From positions 1-62,793 of the forward strand of contig CALFJG010000051.1 of NCBI GenBank assembly GCA_937877625.1: a stretch of 62,793 bases of DNA, in the 5' to 3' direction. Positions 15,760 to 23,848 of this stretch are shown here, in pieces (the first letter of the stretch is position 1; each line of letters starts with the position of its first letter). The notes under the pieces are model-generated. The model saw only the letters and a list, made by a program, of their open reading frames with translations, was not told where the DNA came from and ran no database searches. The DNA comes from an uncultured Prevotellaceae bacterium (lineage in GTDB: Bacteria > Bacteroidota > Bacteroidia > Bacteroidales > Bacteroidaceae). The position numbers and the translations under genes are program-made.

Positions 15760-17022
15760 TTATCGACGTCCGCCGCGTCCGCCGCCGCCACCGCCGCGTG
15801 CGCCGCCACCTCCGCTGCTGTATGAGCCGCCGCTGTGTGCGCCGCCACTGCTATAACTGCCACGTGAGTAGGAGGATGATGAGCCGTAGCTGCGCGATGA
15901 CGAGGATGAGCTGCGCGAAGAGGAGGATGAGCTGCTGCGGTCGTAGGAGCGTCCGCTACGTGAGTTGCTCGGTGTGGCTTGCTGTGTGCTACTACTGCGG
16001 CTTCCCGGGGATGTTTGTGTCTGTTGCTGTCTGCCATTGGAGGAGTTGTAGCCTCTGTTGCTGCCGCTGCTTGTTGACGGGGACGTGCCATAGCTGCGTC
16101 CTGCGGCGCGTCCGCTGGAGCCTATGTTGCCGGTGCGGCCCGACGCGCTTCGGTTGGTGCCTTGAACACCTGTGCCGCTTGTGCCGTGTCCTGTGCCACT
16201 GCCTTCTCCTGCAATGGTGCCTTGGTTGTAGCCGTTGTTTCCGCGTCCGCGCCCGGCACTGCCAAATCCTTGACTGCCGCTATTGAAGGTGCGTCCGCCA
16301 CGCCCTGAGGCGGTGTTGCGTCCGCCACGTCCGCCGCCGGCCCAGAGGCCACGGTTGCCGCCGCGTCCGCTGGCACCACGTCCGAGGCTGGCATATCCGC
16401 CGCCATAGGGGTGGTGTCCCCAGTCGCCGCGATGGTCGTTCCACCCGCCGTGCCAGCCACGCCAGCCACCGTACCAGCCTGTGTGCCAAGCCCACGAGTT
16501 CCAGCCCCAGCCCCAGCTCCACGTCCAGCCCCAGCCCCAAGGACGATACCAGCCGGTGTAGCTCCAGCCGCCGTACCACGGGTCGTAAATGTAGTCAAAC
16601 CACGGGTCGTAGTACCAGTCGTAATAATAAGGGCTGCTGACATAAACGCCATAGCGGGGGGCGTGGAAACGCACGATGCGCGATGTGTAACTATCCTCCA
16701 ACCCATCGGCGTAGCCATACATATAGGAGAGGGTGTCAACTACTTGGTTTTCGCCTACGGCTTGTGTGCGACGGTTGTAGGCATCAATATCAAAGCCGCC
16801 ATAACGGTTGTCGGCCCAGTTGTCAAAGTCGTTCCAAACCTCGTCTGCATCAATGTAGTCGTAGGAGCTTTGTTCAGATTGATTGCTCCGTGCGGATTGT
16901 GTCGTCTGTCGTGTGCTTTGACGCGCGGATTGCGATGGTACGAAGTAGATGTCGTCGTCCTGCGCACGGCTTATACCCACTGAGACGAGCAGGGCAAGCG
17001 AAAGGGTAAATAACTTTTTCAT
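15760..17022 (-). CDS. Secreted Trp/Tyr/Gly/Ser-rich low-complexity protein
   Basis: The 420-residue product has a signal peptide (cleavage near SRAQ) and a short ordered segment (residues about 55-125, YGYADGLEDSYTSRIVRF). An aromatic block of repeated W, Y and G (about residues 130-215, for example GWGWTWSWGWGW) follows, and then a long Gly/Arg/Ser-rich tail with serine runs and a final GGGGRGG. Such composition suggests an exported, disordered or surface-coating protein rather than an enzyme. I recognise no domain. A TATCTTTG box lies about 130 bp upstream. Confidence 0.8.
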   Translation of the reverse strand: MKKLFTLSLALLVSVGISRAQDDDIYFVPSQSARQSTRQTTQSARSNQSEQSSYDYIDADEVWNDFDNWADNRYGGFDIDAYNRRTQAVGENQVVDTLSYMYGYADGLEDSYTSRIVRFHAPRYGVYVSSPYYYDWYYDPWFDYIYDPWYGGWSYTGWYRPWGWGWTWSWGWGWNSWAWHTGWYGGWRGWHGGWNDHRGDWGHHPYGGGYASLGRGASGRGGNRGLWAGGGRGGRNTASGRGGRTFNSGSQGFGSAGRGRGNNGYNQGTIAGEGSGTGHGTSGTGVQGTNRSASGRTGNIGSSGRAAGRSYGTSPSTSSGSNRGYNSSNGRQQQTQTSPGSRSSSTQQATPSNSRSGRSYDRSSSSSSSRSSSSSSRSYGSSSSYSRGSYSSGGAHSGGSYSSGGGGARGGGGGGRGGRR

Positions 17023-17151
17023 AGTGCTGATTTTGCTTTGTCCCCACGAAGTGCGGATTTAGGTGTGTCCGAAACTTGAGAGTAGGGGATAGGGTTGTTT
17101 CTTTTCTTTTTAGTGTGGCAAACAGCGACTTTTATCGTCTGTTTTATACTG

Positions 17152-17159
17152 CAAAGATA
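17152..17159 (-). promoter_or_regulatory. -7 box upstream of the aromatic-rich secreted protein gene
   Basis: TATCTTTG on the minus strand matches the consensus exactly; it predicts a leader of roughly 125 nt. No clear -33 TTTG at standard spacing. Confidence 0.5.
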
Positions 17160-17301
17160 AGGAAAAACCCAAATAGTTTAACACGGTTTGCGTGTTATCA
17201 CGCTTTTTACGGTCATTTTTAGATTTTCTTAGTATTCTGTGCCTTTTTATTAACCCAAAATAGGTTTTAAGACAATTAGTAAGGCTCTTGCGGTTTGTTT
17301 C

Positions 17302-17922
17302 TTATTCCTCTTGTCCTATTTTCCTGCGAATGTAGGAGCGTACAATGCGTATGGCGCGCATGTTGTCGCCGCCTCGCGGTATGATGAGGTCGGCAAATTC
17401 TTTGGTGGGTTCAATAAACTCGCGGTGCATCGGTTTGAGTACGGCGCGGTAGCGGTTCATTACTGCTCGGGCGGTGCGTCCACGCTCTATGACATCGCGC
17501 TCTATAACACGAATGAGCCGCTCATCGGGGTCGGCATCCACGTAGATGCGAAGATCCATCATTTCTCGCAGTTCCTTTTTGTACAGAGCCATAATGCCCT
17601 CAATAAGTACTACATTGGTGGGTTCTATATGGATGGTGTTTGGCTCGCGGTCGCACCGCAGGAAGGAATAAACGGGTTGCTCTATGGCGTGTCCCTCACG
17701 CAGCTGTCGGATGTGGGTGAAAAGCAGTTCCCAATCAAACGCGTCGGGGTGGTCAAAGTTTTTCTTTTGCAACACTTCAAGCGGCACGCCGGGTTCTGCT
17801 GCTTTGTAGTAGGAGTCTTGTGGGATAACGGAAACTTGTTCGGGATTGAGTTCGTCCATAATTTTCTTTACGACGGTGGTTTTTCCTGAACCGGTGCCGC
17901 CAGCAATACCAATGATGAACAT
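17302..17922 (-). CDS. udk: Uridine kinase
   Basis: A 206-residue P-loop kinase of the Udk family that phosphorylates uridine and cytidine (EC 2.7.1.48) for pyrimidine salvage. The Walker A motif GGTGSGKTT is at residues 8-16, followed by the family motifs IPQDSYYK, NFDHPDAFDW and EGIMALYKKELREMMDLRIYVD. The length is normal for bacterial Udk. It is transcribed alone, with a TAATTTTG box about 85 bp upstream and a short G+C hairpin (CGGCGT/ACGCCG) in the leader. Confidence 0.95.
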   Translation of the reverse strand: MFIIGIAGGTGSGKTTVVKKIMDELNPEQVSVIPQDSYYKAAEPGVPLEVLQKKNFDHPDAFDWELLFTHIRQLREGHAIEQPVYSFLRCDREPNTIHIEPTNVVLIEGIMALYKKELREMMDLRIYVDADPDERLIRVIERDVIERGRTARAVMNRYRAVLKPMHREFIEPTKEFADLIIPRGGDNMRAIRIVRSYIRRKIGQEE

Positions 17923-18007
17923 AGCGCGTGGATTTTTGAGGTGGGGAAAATGTAGTTTTTTGTAGCGGCGTAAAAGCCGATATTCACGCCGACTTACGCT
18001 AACGAGG

Positions 18008-18015
18008 CAAAATTA
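18008..18015 (-). promoter_or_regulatory. -7 box for udk
   Basis: TAATTTTG on the minus strand fits TAnnTTTG; the predicted leader is about 80 nt. Confidence 0.5.
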
Positions 18016-18080
18016 GGTAAAAAGTTATAACGGATTATTTTTTGCCTCTTGTTTTCTTACTCGGTGCGTTCCTTTCTCCT

Positions 18081-18285
18081 GTAGGAGCGCAGGCGGCTGG
18101 GAGGGCAGACGGCTCGCCTGCACCTTTTTGTACGCGCGCCGCGTGTGGTCCGTCAAACTACTCGCCAGCGTCGTTTTGCAGGCGGGCCGCGAATGCTCCA
18201 ACAGGCGGCTCGCCTGCTTGCCCTGCAAGGGCTACAGCCATCAGAGCGGGGCATCACCCTGGGTTTGCGGCGGGAGGTTTTTGCG
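18081..18285. repeat. Dispersed repeat family D, copy 1
   Basis: Contains GTAGGAGCGCAGGCGGCT, two GGCTCGCCTGC blocks, GCCCTGCAAGGGCTACAGCC, and a G+C-rich GGGGCATCACCCTGGGT segment ending CGGGAGGTTTTTGCG. The same blocks in the same order occur at 62219-62365. It is non-coding and lies upstream of udk. Confidence 0.65.
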
Positions 18286-18400
18286 CTAAAAGAATGAACT
18301 ATACGGGGCTTTCTACAGGAATCGCAAATAGATGTGAATGTTTATTGGGGCGAGATAATGACATAATGCTTTCAAACTTTTTGCGCAAAGCAATAATAAT

Positions 18401-18526
18401 TTTCTTCCTCGGACAAAGAATTCAAAGTGTGACTATATTTATACAAACATAGCCTATACGTGTAAAAACATAGTCTATATTTGTATAAATATAGTCACAC
18501 TTTGAATTATTCATCCGAGGAAGAAA
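18401..18526. repeat. 126-bp hairpin element family B, copy 1
   Basis: Two arms of about 54 bp are inverted copies of each other, with few mismatches. The left arm runs from TTTCTTCCTCGGACAAAG through GTGACTATATTTATACAAA; the right arm is its complement ending CCGAGGAAGAAA. A short loop (about TATACGTGTAAAAACATA) separates them. A second, more decayed copy is at 53176-53300. It resembles a foldback MITE and has no coding capacity. Confidence 0.8.
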
Positions 18527-18559
18527 CAAATCCCTCCCACCTCAATTAAAAGTATTCAG

Positions 18560-18630
18560 GTTTCGTATGTAATGTAAAAGCCCTGCAAGGGCAACGGCGT
18601 AGCAATGCTGTTGCCCTTACAGGGTGCAAT
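18560..18630. repeat. Dispersed repeat family A, copy 2 (left part)
   Basis: Starts with the family A end GTTTCGTATGTAATGTAAAAG and contains a hairpin: CCCTGCAAGGGCAAC pairs with GTTGCCCTTACAGGG across a 14-nt loop. No right-hand inverted end follows, so the copy is partial. The rest of the interval to 18822 shows nothing I can assign. Confidence 0.6.
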
Positions 18631-18822
18631 ATCGTAGCAGGTGGGGATGTGTGCGGATTATTGGCATCCGCTATGAATATGAATGCCTTAATATCCTATT
18701 CATAAAGCCATAAATAGGCTTCTTTGACATTATTTTTGCAAAGTAAGTGCCTCCTTGCGTGTTATTTAGCGTACTGCAATAAATATGATGGGGACGGCTT
18801 AACGCTAATGTGCGATTTGTGA

Positions 18823-19992
18823 TTATTGTTTCGCTGCGAGGCGTTTCAGCCCTTGTGCCATACGCTGTAAGCCCTCTTCTAATCGGCTTCGCTGTGTAGC
18901 GATGTTTATGCGCAGGAAACCCTCTTGTCCGTAGAGTGTGCCGCTGTTCACCCATACATGCTCCACTTCTTTGAGCGAGGCTTCAATCAGAGCCGTGGGT
19001 AGTTGGAAGGCACGTACGTCAAGCCAAGCCAGATAAGTGCCTTCTAATGGTGTGAGTTTGCAGTTCGGTAGTTGTTTTTCTACAAAGCGTTGTAGTGTGA
19101 TGAAGTTTTGCCAGAGGTAGAGATTGAGTTCATCGAGCCATTCGCCACATTGGTTATAGGCTGCGATGAGGGCATCGATACCGAAGGGGTTGAGGTCGCA
19201 CGTTTCGTGTATGTTGATGGCGCGTACGATTTGTCGGCGTAAGGTGTCGTTCGGCACGATAATGTTGGCCACTTGGAGGCCTGCGATATTGAAGTTTTTG
19301 CTTGGCGAGTTCATCACGATAGCCTTACTTGCCTCGGTGTTAGGCAATGTGGCAAAGGGTGTGAAGGTGTGTGCGGGCATGATGAGTTCGCAGTGTATCT
19401 CATCGCTGATGATTTGCACGCCGTGGCGTTGGCAGATATCTCCGATGTGTGTAAGTTCTTCGGGTGTCCACACACGTCCTGCGGGGTTGTGGGGGTTGCA
19501 GAGGAGCATAGCGGTGCATCGCTCGTCGGCGGCTTTCGCTTCGAGGTCGGCGAAATCTATGGTGTAGCGTTGGTCGTGTCCGATAACGAGTGGGCTGTCG
19601 CACACCTCGCATCCGGCGTTGCGAATGCAGTAGTAGAAACAGTTATAGACGGGTGACTGAATGAGTACTTTCTGTCCGGGGAGTGTCACGGCGCGCAACG
19701 CGGCGGCGATGGCCGGTATTACGCCGGTGGTGTAGATGATATGGCTGCGCTCGATGGTCCATCGGTGGCGGTTTTGAAACCAACGGACGATAGCGTCGTA
19801 ATAGGCCTCGGGTACCTTGGCATAGCCAAAGATACCGTGTTCAACGCGGCGTTGCAGGGCTTCTTGTATTGCCGGGGCGGCGGCGAAGTCCATATCGGCC
19901 ACCCAGAGAGGGAGCGTCTCCTCGGCAGTGGCATCCCATTTCACACTCCCGCTGCCACGGCGTAGCGTGATGTTGTCGAAATTGTAAGGCAT
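18823..19992 (-). CDS. patB: MalY/PatB-type pyridoxal-phosphate C-S lyase/aminotransferase
   Basis: A 389-residue fold-type I PLP enzyme. The PLP lysine is Lys232 in SPSKNFNIAG, and the N-terminal motif LPLWVADMDF is diagnostic of the MalY/PatB cystathionine beta-lyase branch. Further PLP-site motifs are CNPHNPAGRVW and IISDEIHCEL. Members split cystathionine or cysteine conjugates to thiol, pyruvate and ammonia; some act as aminotransferases, so the exact substrate is open. It is the last gene of a three-gene minus-strand operon after a MATE exporter and a DUF3737 protein, 42 bp behind the latter. Confidence 0.88.
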   Translation of the reverse strand: MPYNFDNITLRRGSGSVKWDATAEETLPLWVADMDFAAAPAIQEALQRRVEHGIFGYAKVPEAYYDAIVRWFQNRHRWTIERSHIIYTTGVIPAIAAALRAVTLPGQKVLIQSPVYNCFYYCIRNAGCEVCDSPLVIGHDQRYTIDFADLEAKAADERCTAMLLCNPHNPAGRVWTPEELTHIGDICQRHGVQIISDEIHCELIMPAHTFTPFATLPNTEASKAIVMNSPSKNFNIAGLQVANIIVPNDTLRRQIVRAINIHETCDLNPFGIDALIAAYNQCGEWLDELNLYLWQNFITLQRFVEKQLPNCKLTPLEGTYLAWLDVRAFQLPTALIEASLKEVEHVWVNSGTLYGQEGFLRINIATQRSRLEEGLQRMAQGLKRLAAKQ

Positions 19993-20034
19993 AGGGGGCT
20001 TGTTTTGTATGTGGACGGTTTAATTGCGTTTGTG

Positions 20035-20895
20035 TTATGCTTTTTCATCGTACGGCAGCCGTTCTATGTCACAGTCGGCGGGGAGTTTGATGTTTTCGTC
20101 GAGAATGATTTCGCCGTAACTAAAAGCGCGTATGGAGCCGTGGCGTGGGTTTTTCACGCTATGGACGTGGCTTCGAATGGTGGCTTGTACATCGCTATAC
20201 TCAAAAGCCAGGTCGGCATCTGGGTCAAAGGTGCAGTTTTCGAGAACGAGGCCGTCGCAGTAGCACAGTGGTTGCTTGCCGCGAATGTGGCAGCACACGA
20301 GATGTAGGTTGCGGCTGTTCCAAGCGAGGAACTCTCCGTTGATAAGGCTGTTATAGACGGTGCAGTTTTCTGTTTCCCAAAAGGCATCCTTGGTGTGGAG
20401 TATGGAGTTGCGAATGGTGATGTTCTTGCTATATTGAAAGCCGTAGTTTCCGTATAGGCGTAGGTTGTTGATTTCTATGCCGTCGCAGTACATCATAATG
20501 TAGTCGGCGTTGTTGGCTTTGACATCTTTGAGGTTTATGTCTCGGCAGTGCCAGAGTGTTTCTTGGGCGTTGGTAAGTTCTACGCGCTCGAGATGGATGC
20601 CCTGCATATCACGAAACATCTTGGGTGCTTCAACAAGTGTGTCGGTCATGTTCAAGTTGCGTGAGTACCATAGTGCGGCGCGCGCTGTTTCTTTGAACGT
20701 GCAGCGGTGTACTTGAAAGTTGTCGGTGTTCCAGAGCGGATACTTGCCCTCAAAGGTACAGTCTTCGCAGCGGATGTTTTGGCATTCCTTAATGCCGCTC
20801 TCGCCGGCGTGGATTGTGACGCCTTTGAGGTGTAGGTCGTGCTGGCAATAAAGCGGTCGTTCGCCGCCAAACTCTTTGTTTTCTATTAGTGTCAT
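20035..20895 (-). CDS. DUF3737 right-handed beta-helix protein
   Basis: A 286-residue protein built from short repeats of the type 'N-x-x-(L/I)-x-(D/N)-x-x-(V/L)' (for example RDINLKDVKANNADYI and KNITIRNSILHTKDA), typical of a right-handed parallel beta-helix and of the DUF3737 family. I chose ATG 20895 (MTLIENKEFGGERPL), the family's usual beginning. A longer reading would overlap the end of the MATE gene. It has no signal peptide, so it is probably cytoplasmic. Function is unknown; it lies 20 bp downstream of the MATE gene and 42 bp before patB. Confidence 0.85.
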   Translation of the reverse strand: MTLIENKEFGGERPLYCQHDLHLKGVTIHAGESGIKECQNIRCEDCTFEGKYPLWNTDNFQVHRCTFKETARAALWYSRNLNMTDTLVEAPKMFRDMQGIHLERVELTNAQETLWHCRDINLKDVKANNADYIMMYCDGIEINNLRLYGNYGFQYSKNITIRNSILHTKDAFWETENCTVYNSLINGEFLAWNSRNLHLVCCHIRGKQPLCYCDGLVLENCTFDPDADLAFEYSDVQATIRSHVHSVKNPRHGSIRAFSYGEIILDENIKLPADCDIERLPYDEKA

Positions 20896-20915
20896 AGTGT
20901 TGTGTAGTTTATCAT

Positions 20916-22358
20916 TTATTTTGTTTGTTGGCATATTTGCAAGGCATCCCATCCTCGCTTTTTGTGTAACATTTTATAGGCGAGGCGCGTCAAGAAGATG
21001 AGTCCGCGGAAACAGAGTTCCACGCACATTGCTATCCACACGCCTTTTAGTCCGAGTGCGGGGGCGAGTAGGGCAGCGAGAGTGAGACGCACCGCCCACA
21101 TAGAGCAGAGGTTCATCAGCGATGGCTTGAACGTGTCGCCGGCCCCGACAAAAACGCCATAGCTCACTATGGCGGCGGCGAACATAGGTTCTGCCCAGGC
21201 CTCTATACGCAGGCACTCCACGCCGAGTGTTTGTATTATTGCTACGGGCGTGAGGAGCGACATCATTATCGGTGCACAAATGTACATCACGATGCCCATC
21301 AACGTCATTACAACCATTCCCAGCCCCACGGTGACGAGTGCGAAACGCTTCATCAGTTCGGGGCGTTGTGCGCCGAGGCTCTGCCCTACGAGTGTCGTGG
21401 CGGCATCGCTCACTCCATAGCCGGGCATATAGCACAGGCTCTCGGCGGTGATGGCGAAGGAGTTGGCGGCAATGGCGAACATACCGAGCGGTGCAACGAT
21501 AACGGTGGTAAGTATTTGTGCGAGACACATCACGCTGTGTTGTAACATCATCGGCACGCCTATCTTCGTGGCTTTGCTTAATACGTCTTTTGTAGGCTTA
21601 AACGAGCCTTTTTCGTTAATGAGGCGTAGTTCTTGTGAGCGTGTGAGGAGGTATGTGGTCATTGCAGCGGCACTGATTGTGAATGCCGCCACGCTGCCCA
21701 GTGCGGCTCCTGCCACGCCGAGTCCTAAGCCAGGCATTGTAAACTGATGTCCGAGCAACGATAGGGTGCGTGTGGGGTAGATAAAGAGGAAATTCATCAC
21801 CACGTCTAAGGCGCACGCTCCCACGCCGAGTATGCCGGGGACGAGCATATTGCCACTGCATCGAAGCATTGCTGCCGAGAGGTAGAAGAAGTGAACGAAA
21901 GGTATGCTTAACGCGAAGATAAGGAAATAGGTCGTGGCATCTGTATGGAGTGCTTTTTCCGCTCCGAGCCAAGAGGGGAGGAAGGGTGCGATGCACGCCC
22001 CTATTAGTGCGAGAGACAATCCGAAGAGAAACACCGAGGTGAAAGCTTGTCGCAATACGTTGCGTGCGCCTTTGTTGTCGCGTGCACCAACACGGTGTGC
22101 CACCTGAACGCTGAATCCGCTGGCTACTCCGCTACACAATCCGCCGAACAACCACGTTGTGGTGGCTACCAGCCCGATGCTTGCACTGGCCTGTGCGCCG
22201 AGGCTTCCCACCATTGAGGCATCGATGTACTCCATCACAATGGTAGATAATTGTGCCAGAATGGCCGGCACCGACAGCGACGCGGCCAGTCGCAGTTGCT
22301 GCATACCGCTGAGGGGCTGTCCGGTGCGGACGAGGGAGAGGAGTTTGTTTTTCTTCAT
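20916..22358 (-). CDS. MATE-family multidrug efflux transporter
   Basis: A 480-residue polytopic membrane protein with about 12 hydrophobic segments in two similar halves, as expected for MATE (NorM/DinF-like) cation-coupled exporters. Characteristic stretches are LSVPAILAQLSTIVMEYIDA in the first helix, RVGARDNKGARNVLRQAF in the first cytoplasmic loop, and the corresponding VGQSLGAQRPELMKRFALV in the second half. It heads an operon with DUF3737 and patB. Substrates cannot be read from sequence. Confidence 0.92.
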   Translation of the reverse strand: MKKNKLLSLVRTGQPLSGMQQLRLAASLSVPAILAQLSTIVMEYIDASMVGSLGAQASASIGLVATTTWLFGGLCSGVASGFSVQVAHRVGARDNKGARNVLRQAFTSVFLFGLSLALIGACIAPFLPSWLGAEKALHTDATTYFLIFALSIPFVHFFYLSAAMLRCSGNMLVPGILGVGACALDVVMNFLFIYPTRTLSLLGHQFTMPGLGLGVAGAALGSVAAFTISAAAMTTYLLTRSQELRLINEKGSFKPTKDVLSKATKIGVPMMLQHSVMCLAQILTTVIVAPLGMFAIAANSFAITAESLCYMPGYGVSDAATTLVGQSLGAQRPELMKRFALVTVGLGMVVMTLMGIVMYICAPIMMSLLTPVAIIQTLGVECLRIEAWAEPMFAAAIVSYGVFVGAGDTFKPSLMNLCSMWAVRLTLAALLAPALGLKGVWIAMCVELCFRGLIFLTRLAYKMLHKKRGWDALQICQQTK

Positions 22359-22410
22359 CTCTGTGGGCGGGGAGGCGATGGATATAGGTGTGTGCTTTAG
22401 ATTATTCGGG

Positions 22411-22501
22411 CTTCGGAAGTTGTGTTAAAGCCCTGTACGGGCAGGGCTGTTCTTTGTGCGCTATATCTACAACACTGATATGTTTTCATTACTTCCGAAA
22501 C
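22411..22501. repeat. Dispersed repeat family A, copy 3 (91 bp)
   Basis: Short complete copy: left end TTCGGAAGTTGTGTTAAAG, right end TTTTCATTACTTCCGAAAC, with AAGCCCTGTACGGGC next to the left end. It lies between the MATE gene start and the tRNA. Confidence 0.65.
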
Positions 22502-22538
22502 GTGGATAGATAAGCCGGCCACACCTATAAATAATAAG

Positions 22539-22576
22539 CGGAGGCGACAATCGAAATAGTTCAATTGTCGCCTCCG
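22539..22576 (-). terminator. Hairpin directly downstream of tRNA-Pro
   Basis: A 13-bp perfect stem (22539-22551 with 22564-22576) has a 12-nt loop and begins 3 bp beyond the tRNA 3' end. On the minus strand it is followed by CTTATTATTTATAGG, T-rich but not a clean run. The likely role is ending the tRNA transcript. Confidence 0.6.
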
Positions 22577-22578
22577 TG

Positions 22579-22651
22579 TCGGAGAGAGGCGACTCGAACG
22601 CCCGACCCCTACGTCCCGAACGTAGTGCGCTACCAACTGCGCTACTCTCCG
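22579..22651 (-). tRNA. tRNA-Pro (anticodon CGG)
   Basis: A full cloverleaf of 73 nt. The acceptor stem is CGGAGAG with CTCTCCG, the D-arm is GCGC...GCGC, the anticodon stem is CTACG/CGTAG enclosing loop TTCGGGA (anticodon CGG), and the T-arm holds TTCGAGT. The discriminator base is A. CCA is not encoded. Confidence 0.95.
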
Positions 22652-22957
22652 TGTTTAACCCAAATCAGTTGTTCAACCGCTAAGAAGTAATGCTTTACGT
22701 GGTGAAAACTCTTTTTATAGGATGGCGGTAGTGGAGCATTTTGCAAAGTGTGCCGTTTCGGCGTAGCGAGCTACACTTTCATCGTCGGTCTTTATAAGTC
22801 TGCTCCAGGCAATAACCGCTCTTCCATAAGTTCAATGACCGATTTGGCTTAAAAAAGCGGTGCAAAAGTATGAATTAGTTTTGAACCGATATACCTTTGC
22901 GCCGCTTTTTTTGTTGTATGTGTGGTGTTTTTGCTGTTTAGTTAGTGCTGTGGGCAG
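22652..22957. other. Intergenic interval between tRNA-Pro and the LpxA-like gene
   Basis: No gene is visible. A minus-strand -7 box TACTTTTG at 22870-22863 could drive a precursor of the tRNA with a leader of about 200 nt. The middle (around 22750-22790) contains GGCGTAGCGAGCTACACTTTC, which recalls the core of repeat family C, but the match is too short to call a copy. Confidence 0.4.
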
Positions 22958-23734
22958 CTACATTTGTCGTACAATGCCGTTCTTGGCGTTTTCGATAAAT
23001 GTCGTGATATAATCAATTTCTGTGCTTGGTGGCACTTGGTCTTTAATCTGTAGGATAGCGTCCTCAAGTGAGAAATTTCCCATATACACCAGTCGGTAAG
23101 CGTTGCCGATGTGCCTCAAGATTCTATCATCGGTGTTTGTCTGCTTAAGGATTGTGGCGTTTACACCTTTATAGCCCGGTGGATTGCCCCCGAGGACGAT
23201 GTAGGGCGGTACGTCTTTTTGCATACGGCAACCACTCTGTATGAGTGTGTAGCGTCCGATGCGCACACCTACTTGGCAGACGACGCTGTTGCTTAATATG
23301 GTGTTGCTATCAATTTCTACACGGCTGGAGAGGATGGTATTGATGCCGAGTACGCAACGGTTTTTGATGTGTACATCGTGGCACAGATGGGCGTGATCCA
23401 TCAGGCAGTTGTCGTTGCCGATAGATGTGCCCTCTGTGTCTTCGTAGCCACCTGCGATGACACAGTTCTCGCGGATAATGTTGTTGTCGCCTATGGTGAC
23501 ACGTACCGGAGTGCCCACCTTGAAATGGAAGCTCTGGGGCATAGCACCTATCACGGCGTTTTGGAAGATTTGGTTGTTCTTGCCTATTTTCGTGCCGGCA
23601 AGGATGGAGGCTTGGGGATAGATGATGCAGTCGTCGCCTACCTCTGCGCCATTTTGTATGTAAGCAAAGGGAAAAACCTCAACGTTTTGGCCGAGTTTGG
23701 CATCGGGTTCTACGATGGCTTGCGGGCTTATCAT
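22958..23734 (-). CDS. LpxA-like UDP-GlcNAc acyltransferase paralogue
   Basis: A 258-residue left-handed beta-helix protein with hexapeptide repeats through about residue 185 and the LpxA helical tail. It keeps the LpxA His pair in AHLCHD (His116 and His119, matching His122 and the catalytic His125 of E. coli) and the exit motif DVPPYIVLGGNPPGYKGVN. The positions of E. coli His144 and His160 are Arg138 and about Cys153. E. coli LpxA transfers 3-hydroxyacyl groups to UDP-GlcNAc in lipid A synthesis. The altered residues and the absence of lpxC/fabZ/lpxD neighbours suggest a paralogue with a different acyl or sugar substrate. It lies 114 bp behind the efflux operon. Confidence 0.82.
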   Translation of the reverse strand: MISPQAIVEPDAKLGQNVEVFPFAYIQNGAEVGDDCIIYPQASILAGTKIGKNNQIFQNAVIGAMPQSFHFKVGTPVRVTIGDNNIIRENCVIAGGYEDTEGTSIGNDNCLMDHAHLCHDVHIKNRCVLGINTILSSRVEIDSNTILSNSVVCQVGVRIGRYTLIQSGCRMQKDVPPYIVLGGNPPGYKGVNATILKQTNTDDRILRHIGNAYRLVYMGNFSLEDAILQIKDQVPPSTEIDYITTFIENAKNGIVRQM

Positions 23735-23848
23735 ATAGTTGTCAATAAATTAGGAGTGAATGTTTGTGTGTAAAAGGAGTGTGGTGCGCCGTAAGTGACA
23801 TTTTGTCTGTGCGTGACATTTTGTCTTTGCGGTGGTTTTCCGATACGA

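Noticed and set aside
18723..18738. Plus-strand promoter (TTTG...TATTTTTG) pointing into patB
   Set aside because: The two elements are only 4 bp apart and the gene it faces is convergent; likely chance.
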